In this document: piece by piece, positions 6,958 through 13,596 of the stretch
How positions within the stretch are numbered: position 1 is the first letter of the stretch
Layout of the letters: every line of letters starts with the position of its first letter
IMG/VR virus record: IMGVR_UViG_3300031704_000007
Location: 1-31,381 of that record
DNA: 31,381 bases
Direction: 5' to 3' (one strand)
Origin: a virus
Made by a program: the position numbers and the translations under genes
The notes under the pieces: model-generated
Database searches by the model: none
Told to the model about the DNA's origin: nothing
What the model saw: only the letters and a program-made list of their open reading frames with translations

Positions 6958-7838
6958 GCGCGAAAGACCAGGCGAGCCGTGAGGCGCAAGCGCGGGCAGA
7001 CGAGGCCACGGCGCGGGTGCAGGCCAGGCGCGAAGCCGAGACCCGTGGGCTGGACCCTGAAGTGCACGCGCGCTGGGCCATGGCGCTGGAGCGCATGGAC
7101 GCGGAAGGGGAGAGGGAGGGCGGCGATGTGCAGGCCACTCCGGCGAAGGCCGCGTGTGGGACGGGCCGTGAAGGCTCGGCGGGGGATGGGCAGGCGCTGC
7201 GCGAGGGGAGGCTGGCGGCGGCACAGGCGCGCAAGGCGGGCCGGGAGGCCTCGGCGCAGGACCCTGTGCGCCGGGCCGAGCGGGCCATGGCGCAGGACCG
7301 CATCAAGGCGCTCAAGGAAGTCTCGCGCCAGATGGGGCGGCGAGTGGATACCCTCGAATTTGATCCGCTGAACGCCATGGCGCGCGGCGTGATCACCGAG
7401 GGCAAGCATCTGCGCGCGCTGTCTCCGACGCCTCAGCTGGGCCTTCTCTCGGTGCCGCACCGCAATCGCGGGGCGCTGATCAGCCCGCGCCAGCTCGCGG
7501 CGTTCAGCGTGTTCCATGGCGAGTGGCTGGGCAGTCAGGTGGGCGTGGGTGCCGTGGATCTGGCGCGCATTCGGGTGGATGGCGGCGGCGTGGGTGATGC
7601 CACGTGGCGGCTGGCGCGGGCGGCTGATTCGCTGGCGGCGTTCCGGCGCTTGCGGGCGGCGGTGGGTGATGTCTCGCGGCTGCAGCTGGTGGACCATGTG
7701 GTGCTGTTTGACCAGGGGCTGGAGAGCTTCAACTGCGCAGTGATCGAGCGGGTGAAGGACCGCAAGATGCAAGCGGGGATGCGGCTCTCCATGCTGCTCG
7801 CGGCAGCCGACAGCATGGCGCGTCAACTCTGGGGCTGA
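6954..7838 (+). CDS. Hypothetical protein, possible DUF6456-like late regulator
   Basis: 294 aa. Residues 1-125 are a charged, Ala/Arg/Glu-rich helical region, probably extended or coiled. Residues about 140-294 look globular: NRGALISPRQLAAFSVFHGEW, LRAAVGDVSRLQLVDHVVLF, then GLESFNCAVIERV and a final helix AGMRLSMLLAAADSMARQLWG. This recalls alphaproteobacterial DUF6456 proteins, where a similar helical segment ends in a basic last helix, but the match is from memory and weak. It is the last early gene before the non-coding region that leads into the terminase genes, a place often taken by late-gene activators or antiterminators. Confidence 0.55.
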   Translation: MSAKDQASREAQARADEATARVQARREAETRGLDPEVHARWAMALERMDAEGEREGGDVQATPAKAACGTGREGSAGDGQALREGRLAAAQARKAGREASAQDPVRRAERAMAQDRIKALKEVSRQMGRRVDTLEFDPLNAMARGVITEGKHLRALSPTPQLGLLSVPHRNRGALISPRQLAAFSVFHGEWLGSQVGVGAVDLARIRVDGGGVGDATWRLARAADSLAAFRRLRAAVGDVSRLQLVDHVVLFDQGLESFNCAVIERVKDRKMQAGMRLSMLLAAADSMARQLWG

Positions 7839-8168
7839 TTACGACTTGACGGCAAAGGACGTTTGGAAGTACCCCTTGAACCCATGAGGCGAAGGTGCGC
7901 CTCCGGAACGCCCGGCCGCGAACAGCGCGCCGGGCGCTTTCATGTCCGGGACACGCAAGACGTTGATCCGCCTACGCTTTCAGGGTTCGGCGCAACGCGG
8001 TAGAGCAAGCCCACGGGTCCTCCTGGGCCCTTTCACCGTATACGGGACGTCTAAGCGCTTTGTTTTTCTAGACACACAGGTTTTTGAAATGGTTGACGGT
8101 TTACGGGGCGGCTAGTTGACGCCTCGCGCCGATGTGCGCCCGTCGCCCAGGCGGAGGAGGCGCGATCA
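7839..8168 (+). other. 330-bp non-coding region between early and late modules, with hairpins
   Basis: No frame here looks coding. Visible structures are: stem GAGGCG/CGCCTC (7886-7891 with 7898-7903); stem CGCCCGGC/GCCGGGCG (7909-7916 with 7929-7936), followed by CTTTC and possibly a terminator; stem GCCCA/TGGGC (8009-8013 with 8024-8028); and a palindrome CCGTATACGG (8036-8045). A locally AT-richer stretch (8059-8100) precedes the candidate cos site. AGGAGG at about 8154-8159 serves the small terminase. A late promoter or attenuator would be expected here, but I see no convincing -35/-10 pair. Confidence 0.55.
8101..8130 (+). other. Candidate cos (packaging) site
   Basis: TTACGGGGCGGC at 8101-8112 matches the sequence around the left nick of lambda cosN (TTACG then GGGCGGC), and CTCGCG appears a few bases later than in lambda. 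GGGGCG and CGCCTC flank GCTAGTTGA as an imperfect dyad, as expected of a site cut by a symmetric terminase. It lies about 55 bp upstream of the small terminase gene, the same side as in lambda. Chance similarity in GC-rich DNA is possible. Confidence 0.4.
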
Positions 8169-8978
8169 ATGTCCGACACGCCACTCCGCGACCAGGTGCT
8201 GCAGACCTCCGCTGGCGAGACCGAGCCCGCGTTCGTGCCGTATGCCGGGACCTACGCCAGCATGCGCGGCACCAGCCGCCAGACCGGCAAGAACTGGAAC
8301 GACGCGGGCCTGATCGTCTGGGTGGCTGACGACGCCAAGCCCGGCAAGCAGCTCGTGGACGTGGCCGCCACCGACCGCCGCCGCGCCGACCAGCAGAACC
8401 CGCTGAAGCGCCACGCCCCTGCGCCCGGCTCCGACACACCGCAAGCGCCGCCCGCCCCGCAGCCCGCGGCCCCCGCCGCATCCGACGACGATCTGTTCAC
8501 CGAATCCCCGGCGCGGCGACCCCTCGTGCAGCGCGACGGGGATGCCGGCGGAGGCTCTGCGGACGCCTCTGCCGGCGCGCCTTCAGCCCTGCAGGACACC
8601 CAGCAGGCCCGCGCCAGCGCCCTGAAGCTGGACCGCGAGTGGATGCAGGTCCGCCGCACCGAGCTGAAGCTGCGCGAAGACATGGGCGAGCTCGTGCGCA
8701 AGACAGACTCCGAGCGCATCGTCTTCGACGCGCTGCGCCGGGTCCGCGACACCATGCGCCGCGTCGCCATGGATGCCTGCGAGGCGGCCAATCCCGAGGC
8801 GCCGCACATTGCGCGCACGGCGATTGAGGCGGAGATCGACAAGAAGCTGGCCCGCGCCGCCGTAGAGATCGAGCTGGCCTTGCGCGGCGAGGTCGCCCCG
8901 GAGGGCTTTGAGGCCGACGACGAACCGGAGGAGCCTGCCGAGGTCCCGGCCGGCGCAGACCCAGAGCTGGTGTCCTGA
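8169..8978 (+). CDS. Small terminase subunit, Nu1-like
   Basis: 269 aa, AGGAGG about nine bases upstream. The N-terminal segment (residues about 20-65) contains MRGTSRQTGKNWNDAGLIVW, equivalent to the winged-helix motif of lambda Nu1 that binds cosB. A Pro/Ala-rich linker (about 85-135) leads to a helical region (about 145-235: DREWMQVRRTELKLREDMGELV and following), suitable for oligomerisation and contact with the large subunit. The tail is acidic. Lambda Nu1 is 181 aa, so this protein is longer, mainly through the linker. The stop and the large terminase start overlap (TGATG), as usual for subunits made in fixed ratio. Confidence 0.75.
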   Translation: MSDTPLRDQVLQTSAGETEPAFVPYAGTYASMRGTSRQTGKNWNDAGLIVWVADDAKPGKQLVDVAATDRRRADQQNPLKRHAPAPGSDTPQAPPAPQPAAPAASDDDLFTESPARRPLVQRDGDAGGGSADASAGAPSALQDTQQARASALKLDREWMQVRRTELKLREDMGELVRKTDSERIVFDALRRVRDTMRRVAMDACEAANPEAPHIARTAIEAEIDKKLARAAVEIELALRGEVAPEGFEADDEPEEPAEVPAGADPELVS

Positions 8979-11170
8979 TGGACGGCAGCCAGATCAACGA
9001 CCACAACCTTGCGCCCTGGCCCGAGATGGACGCCCGGCTTGACCGCGCCGCCCTGGGCGTCGCCGCGAAGGCGCGCCAGGCGCTGGAGCCGGACCCGCCC
9101 TTTGACCTGTACCAGTGGACGTGCGCGCACCGCGTCTTCGACGACGCCTCCGCCGAACCCGGCCCGTTTGATCCGGACGTCGCGCCGTACCTGAATGACG
9201 TACTGCGCCTGATGTCGCCGGTGAGCGGCATCGAGGAGCACAGCCTGATCAAGTGCGCTCAGTCGGGCGGCTCGGTGGTGCTGGAGAGCTTCATGGCGGC
9301 GGTGCCGCTCTACGTGCCCGGCCCGGCCATGCTGGTCCACCCCACGGTCAAGGCGTTCAAGGACTGGGCCGAGGAGAAGTGGTGGCCCATGGTTCAGGCC
9401 ACCAAGGTGCTGGACCCCGATCGCGGCGGCGCGGTCATGGACCGCAACGACAAGAAGACCGGCGGCTCCACCAGCGACCGCATCCGTTTCATCAACGGCG
9501 CGTGGATTGCCGGCGCGGGCGCCAACTCCGCCGCGACCCTGCGCCAGAAGTCGATCCGCTATATGGGCGCCGACGATCTCGACGGCTTCACCGAGGACGC
9601 CGACAATGAGGGCGATCCGGAGAAGCTCGCCCATCAGCGCACCAAGACGTACCGACGCAAGGCAATGGCGATCACGGTCCGGGTCTCCACGCCGCTGCTT
9701 GAGGGCGGCAGCCGGATCAAGCGCCACTATGACCGCAGCACGAAGAACCGCTTCTATCACGGCTGCCTCGACTGCGGTGCAGCGACCGATTTTGACTGGG
9801 AGGACGTGGAGAAGGCCGAGCACGCGCCCTTCAAATGCCATGTGGTCTGCCCGTCCTGCGGCTCTGTCCACACCCACGGGCAGAAGCGCGAGATGCAGCG
9901 GCGCGGCGTGTGGATCCCCACCGCCCATGTGCCGGGCCAGTCTGAAGATGACGTCCCGCCCAAAACCATAGAGCCGGACGATATCGCGCGCTGGCGCGAT
10001 CGCGACATGGGGCCGCTGGCCCGGCATCAGGGCTGGTGGATCACCGGCTTCATGAACTTCGCCGAGACCTGGAATTCCATCGCCCAGCAGGAATCGGAGC
10101 TGGGCGACGACCCGAAAGCCCGCCAGGTCTTCGATAACACGGTACTGGGCCGCACCCACAAGCTGGAGACCAAGACCCCGGACTGGGATGCGCTCAGCGC
10201 GCGCCGCTCCATGGACTTCGACAAGGGCGAGGGGGTCACCGGCCCGCTGGTGTTTGTGCTCTCGGCTGACGTGCAGAGCTACGGCATCTACTGGCTCATC
10301 AAGGGCTATGACCGCGAAGAGCGGATGTTCTATCTCGACTGGGGCTTGATCCCCGGCGACACCGCCGATTCCCATCCGCCCGCCGATGCGGCGGCGCGGG
10401 CTGAATGGCGCAGCGCCTGGAAGGGCTTCACCGAAGTCTTCGAGCGCGGCGCACCGCTGCCCGGCGGCGCCCGCTTCGCGTTCGACGCGGTGATGATCGA
10501 CGCCAAGTACAACACCACGGCGGTCAAGGACTGGGTGCGCCGCCGCCCGCATTGCCACGCCATCAACGGCGATCCGGGCTGGAACCGGGATGTCATCTGG
10601 CGCGCCGAACAGACCGACCTGAAGCGCTCGGGCAAGCGCTCGCGCTTCGGCGTGCAGATCTGGCATATCGGCACCTGGAGCGTGAAGCGGATCCTCACGA
10701 CCCGCTATGCGCGCACGGCCACTGGCGATGGCTTTACCGAGTTCGGCCCGCCCACGGGCTATTGCTGGCTGCCGCGCGGCGCGGACGAGCCCTTCCTGCG
10801 CCAGCTCACGTCTGAATATGTGCAGACGACGATCCGCAAGACTGATGGCCGCAAGGTCCAGCAATGGAATGTGAAGACCGGCGAAGAGAACCACCTCTTC
10901 GACTGCGACGTCTACAATTTCGCAGGCTTTCACCTGATCGGCGCCCGCGCCGGAAGCCGGGGCAGCTGGAGCGATGAAGACTGGCAAGACCGCACCGCCC
11001 TGGTCGCCCGCACAATAGACCAGGACGGCACGGCCCAGTCCGACCTGTTCGACGCCCGCGCTGGCCTGGCGCGCAAAATCACGGGCGAGACGCCCGCCGA
11101 ACGCCGTTCGGCAGACGGAACCGCGCCGCTCACCGCCCTGCAGCGGCTCGGGCGGTTGAATAAGGGTTAG
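8978..11170 (+). CDS. Large terminase subunit, lambda GpA family
   Basis: 730 aa. It packages DNA into proheads and cuts cos. The ATPase domain has KCAQSGGS at residue 92, the family's variant Walker A (lambda: KSARVGYSK) with the lysine placed before the loop. An acidic Walker B-like segment, YMGADDLDGF, lies near residue 195. STPLLEGGSRI is followed by a zinc ribbon with Cys263/Cys266 and Cys291/Cys294. The nuclease domain begins near VLSADVQ (Asp431) and has a second acidic site at MIDAKYN (Asp508). Length is close to that of the lambda protein (641 aa) plus a modest C-terminal extension. A 985-aa open frame on the other strand is an artefact of GC-rich codons. Confidence 0.92.
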   Translation: MDGSQINDHNLAPWPEMDARLDRAALGVAAKARQALEPDPPFDLYQWTCAHRVFDDASAEPGPFDPDVAPYLNDVLRLMSPVSGIEEHSLIKCAQSGGSVVLESFMAAVPLYVPGPAMLVHPTVKAFKDWAEEKWWPMVQATKVLDPDRGGAVMDRNDKKTGGSTSDRIRFINGAWIAGAGANSAATLRQKSIRYMGADDLDGFTEDADNEGDPEKLAHQRTKTYRRKAMAITVRVSTPLLEGGSRIKRHYDRSTKNRFYHGCLDCGAATDFDWEDVEKAEHAPFKCHVVCPSCGSVHTHGQKREMQRRGVWIPTAHVPGQSEDDVPPKTIEPDDIARWRDRDMGPLARHQGWWITGFMNFAETWNSIAQQESELGDDPKARQVFDNTVLGRTHKLETKTPDWDALSARRSMDFDKGEGVTGPLVFVLSADVQSYGIYWLIKGYDREERMFYLDWGLIPGDTADSHPPADAAARAEWRSAWKGFTEVFERGAPLPGGARFAFDAVMIDAKYNTTAVKDWVRRRPHCHAINGDPGWNRDVIWRAEQTDLKRSGKRSRFGVQIWHIGTWSVKRILTTRYARTATGDGFTEFGPPTGYCWLPRGADEPFLRQLTSEYVQTTIRKTDGRKVQQWNVKTGEENHLFDCDVYNFAGFHLIGARAGSRGSWSDEDWQDRTALVARTIDQDGTAQSDLFDARAGLARKITGETPAERRSADGTAPLTALQRLGRLNKG

Positions 11171-11313
11171 AGTTTGCTGAGCGTCCTCGCATGGTAGCGC
11201 GCCGCACAATCAGATGGCGGCGTTTGACCGGGGAGCTTCAGCCGATGCAGGCGGCGAATGGTCCGCCAAGCCTGGGGCTCGCCCCTAGCCGCCTGCATCA
11301 GGATTAGCTTCGG
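11171..11313. terminator. Gap after terminase with a 12-bp inverted repeat, possible shared terminator
   Basis: GATGCAGGCGGC (11244-11255) pairs perfectly with GCCGCCTGCATC (11288-11299); AGCC/GGCT pairs continue outward after a bulge. Inside, GGGGC/GCCCC can form a smaller hairpin. The stem lies between the 3' ends of the large terminase gene and the minus-strand zinc-ribbon gene, where a terminator used from both sides would be useful. There is no clear T-run, so this is structure-based only. Confidence 0.45.
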
Positions 11314-11478
11314 CTATTGCCGTTTGACTTCATCAGTGGTGTCGCGCTGGTCTCCGGCGACGCCAACGACGGCCCCGCAGCTTCGGCAGCTGAATAGCAC
11401 ATAGCGTCCGCCATTCGCGCTGAAGGTCCGAGACGCAGGATTGATTATCGGTTGGTCGCATTTCGGGCAGGTCGCCAT
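11314..11478 (-). CDS. 54-aa zinc-ribbon protein on the opposite strand (moron-like)
   Basis: The only convincing minus-strand gene. From ATG at 11478 (GGAGA five bases upstream on that strand) it encodes Cys-Pro-Lys-Cys near the N-terminus, then INPASRTFSANGGRYVLFSC and Arg-Ser-Cys-Gly. Two CxxC pairs about 25 residues apart form a classic small zinc ribbon. The remainder is hydrophilic. An in-frame ATG at 11490 would add four residues. It interrupts the terminase-gpW junction, normally tight in lambda-like phages, and points against late transcription, as expected of a moron expressed from its own promoter. The function is unknown; small phage zinc ribbons often bind host transcription or nucleic-acid machinery. 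Confidence 0.65.
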   Translation of the reverse strand: MATCPKCDQPIINPASRTFSANGGRYVLFSCRSCGAVVGVAGDQRDTTDEVKRQ

Positions 11479-11524
11479 CCGGATCTCCATCGGTTGCAAA
11501 CTTACAGCGTGAAGGGAGTCGCCC

Positions 11525-11758
11525 ATGGCGCGAAGCATTTCCGAGATCGAAGCCGACATGGCGGAGACCCGCAAAGCCTATACCGCCCTGCTGCGCGGCA
11601 CGCGGCCCCAGTCCATGGAACATGGCGAGCGCAAGATCAGCTTCGGCTTCAACTTCGCCGCCACCCGCGACGCTTTGCTGGCCGAGATGGCCGCCCTCAA
11701 AGCCGAGCTCGCCCGCCTTCAGGGCCGCCCGTCGCCCCGCCGTCCGCTAGGAGTGTAG
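11525..11758 (+). CDS. Head-tail joining protein gpW-like
   Basis: 77 aa, with AAGGGAG nine bases upstream. The sequence follows gpW: an N-terminal helix (ISEIEADMAETRKAYTALLRG), a short beta hairpin (GERKISFGF) and a second helix (RDALLAEMAALKAELARLQG) with a basic tail. Lambda W is 68 aa with the same helix-hairpin-helix plan and the same place between terminase and portal genes. gpW plugs the portal after packaging and provides the site for FII and the tail. The identification rests on length, motif order and position. Confidence 0.8.
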   Translation: MARSISEIEADMAETRKAYTALLRGTRPQSMEHGERKISFGFNFAATRDALLAEMAALKAELARLQGRPSPRRPLGV

Positions 11759-11761
11759 CCC

Positions 11762-13501
11762 ATGGCCAAAGCCACCACCCGCAACCGCGTCCGCAAGCGG
11801 GCCGCGAAAGCCAGCGAGGGCCGGCCTGCGCCCGTCTCGGAGAGCCTGCTGCGCACGCGCCGGCCCCGCACGGCCCATGCGGCGGCTGATCCGTTCGATA
11901 CGCAGTTCGCGGGCAATTTCGCGTCGCGCGGCTCAGCGGACGCTGACTGGCTGCACACCCGCATGGAGGCCGTGGCGCGCACGCGTGACGTCATCAATAA
12001 CGAGCCCTTCGCGGCGTCCATGGTGGAGCAGAAACTCTCCCTTATGGTGGGCGAGGGCTGGCGCTTTGAAAGCGCGCCCGACGCCGCCGCCTTTGGGCTC
12101 GATCCCACCAGCGAAGCCTACGAGGCGCTGTCTACGTCCGTCGAGCTGGCCTGGTCGGTCTTTGCCGATGATCCGCTCTTCCGCAATGACTGGGAGGAAA
12201 AGCTCCCTCTTGATATCCAGATTGATCTCCTGTCGCGAAACTATATCGCCGCCGAGGGCGAAGGCCTCGGCCTGGTGCTTTATGATCCAAACTCTGACGC
12301 CGCCTTCGGCACGCGCTTGCAGGTCACCGATCCCGACCGCCTCGCTCAGCCGGCTGGCTGGACCGAAGGCTCCAGCGGCGAGATCGAGATCGAATCCGCA
12401 GACGGCGAGAGCTGGACCGCCGTGGTCGCCGATGTGCGCGGCGGTGTCGCCACCGATGATCGCGGGCGCCTGGTCGCCTATCACATTCTGGATGGCCACC
12501 CCCAGGACGTGGGGTTTCGCGGCGCGCTGAACCGCTTTAGCGGCCGCTGGTATCCGGCCCGCGCGCCGGGCTTTCCCACCGATACGCGGCCCTGTGTCCT
12601 GCATCTCATGCGCCCGAAACGCGCCGGCCAGACGCGCGGCATCTCGCAGTTCGCCTCTGCGCTTGGAACCATTCAGGCCTTCCGCGATATGAGCGAGGCC
12701 GAGCGCCGCTCGCGCATCACCAACGCCCTGATCGTCGCGCAATACACAAGCGCCATGAGCGATCCCGAAGCCCTCGCCGAGATCCTCGGCGCCGAGAACG
12801 CCAGAGGTCTGGTGGACGCGCGCGTGAGTTATTACGAGGAAAACGGCGTCGATAGCGTCGCTGGCAGCCGCGTGATCCAGCCCTTCCCCGGCGACAAGCT
12901 GGAGTGGAATTCAGAGATGCGCAGCGCCAATGAATGGGTGGACACCATGTCCTTCCTGGCGCTGCAGGGCGGCGCGCCCATCGGGCTCGGCTACGCCATG
13001 GCCACGCGGGACTTTTCGCGCACCACGTTCAGCAGCGCCCGCACCGAGATCAATGACGCCTTCCGCGGCATCAAGCGTGAGCGCGCCAGCCTGAAGCATT
13101 TCGTCATGCGCAAGCTGATGCTGGCGCGCCTGCAGGAAGCCTTTGAGGAGGGTGAGCTGGCCCTGCCCGAGGGCGCCCCGTCCATCTGGACCCATCCCGG
13201 CGCCTACATTGCCGGCGAGTGGATCGGGCCGGCCCGCGAGTATGTGGATCCCGTCAAGGAAGCCATGGGCGACCGGATGGAGATCGAGAATATGAGCGCG
13301 GCGCCGTCCGACATTGCGGCACGGCGCGGTCAAAGCTTTGACCGGGTCCTGTCCCGCACCGTGCGCGACAACCGCAAGATGGCCCGCGCCGGTGTCGCCC
13401 TTGGCGATATCTCGAAAATGGGCGCCGGCGCAGTCGCCGACGCCGCCCAGGACGAAGATGAGGCGGCTCCGCCGCCGCGCGGACGCGAGGCCCGCCGCTA
13501 G
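11762..13501 (+). CDS. Portal protein, lambda gpB family
   Basis: 579 aa, GGAG seven bases upstream, only three bases after the gpW stop. It forms the dodecameric ring through which DNA enters the head. Family landmarks include an N-terminal arm, DWLHTRMEAVARTRDVINNEPFA-type sequence near residue 60 (cut here to 18-20 residues at a time), VGEGWRFE near 95, YIAAEGEGLGLV near 160, HILDGHP near 240, LHLMRPKRAGQTRGISQFA near 280, and AMATRDFSRTTFSSARTE near 410 (the conserved DYSSARA-like motif). Length is slightly above lambda B (533 aa). The C-terminal tail is acidic then basic. The next gene follows after repeat A4. Confidence 0.92.
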   Translation: MAKATTRNRVRKRAAKASEGRPAPVSESLLRTRRPRTAHAAADPFDTQFAGNFASRGSADADWLHTRMEAVARTRDVINNEPFAASMVEQKLSLMVGEGWRFESAPDAAAFGLDPTSEAYEALSTSVELAWSVFADDPLFRNDWEEKLPLDIQIDLLSRNYIAAEGEGLGLVLYDPNSDAAFGTRLQVTDPDRLAQPAGWTEGSSGEIEIESADGESWTAVVADVRGGVATDDRGRLVAYHILDGHPQDVGFRGALNRFSGRWYPARAPGFPTDTRPCVLHLMRPKRAGQTRGISQFASALGTIQAFRDMSEAERRSRITNALIVAQYTSAMSDPEALAEILGAENARGLVDARVSYYEENGVDSVAGSRVIQPFPGDKLEWNSEMRSANEWVDTMSFLALQGGAPIGLGYAMATRDFSRTTFSSARTEINDAFRGIKRERASLKHFVMRKLMLARLQEAFEEGELALPEGAPSIWTHPGAYIAGEWIGPAREYVDPVKEAMGDRMEIENMSAAPSDIAARRGQSFDRVLSRTVRDNRKMARAGVALGDISKMGAGAVADAAQDEDEAAPPPRGREARR

Positions 13502-13510
13502 GCGCTCTCC

Positions 13511-13596
13511 GGCTGGCTCCGCCAGCCGCAAGGCCGACCGGCCGCCCGCGCTATGCGCGGAAGCGCCCAAGCGGACGCGAGAAAGGACAGGACAAA
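13511..13596 (+). repeat. Mosaic hairpin repeat A4, carries the RBS of the head protease gene
   Basis: First stem GGCTGG-CTCCG-CCAGCC, CCGCAAGG core with GGCC/GGCC stem, GCGC-TAT-GCGC stem, GCGGACGCGAGAAAGGACAG tail, then A-rich spacer to ATG 13597. Confidence 0.8.

Noticed and set aside
7846-7874. TTGACG with a possible -10 seventeen bases on
   Set aside because: The -10 position reads GTACCC, far from consensus. A second TTGACG at 8093 has TTGACG at the -10 position.
7981-8050. tRNA-like segment (GCGGTAGAGCA and GGTTCGG nearby)
   Set aside because: The parts are in the wrong order and no cloverleaf with acceptor stem can be closed.
8252-11209. 985-aa open frame on the - strand
   Set aside because: It lies opposite the terminase genes. 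Long antisense frames are common in GC-rich DNA, and the terminase motifs on the + strand are clear.
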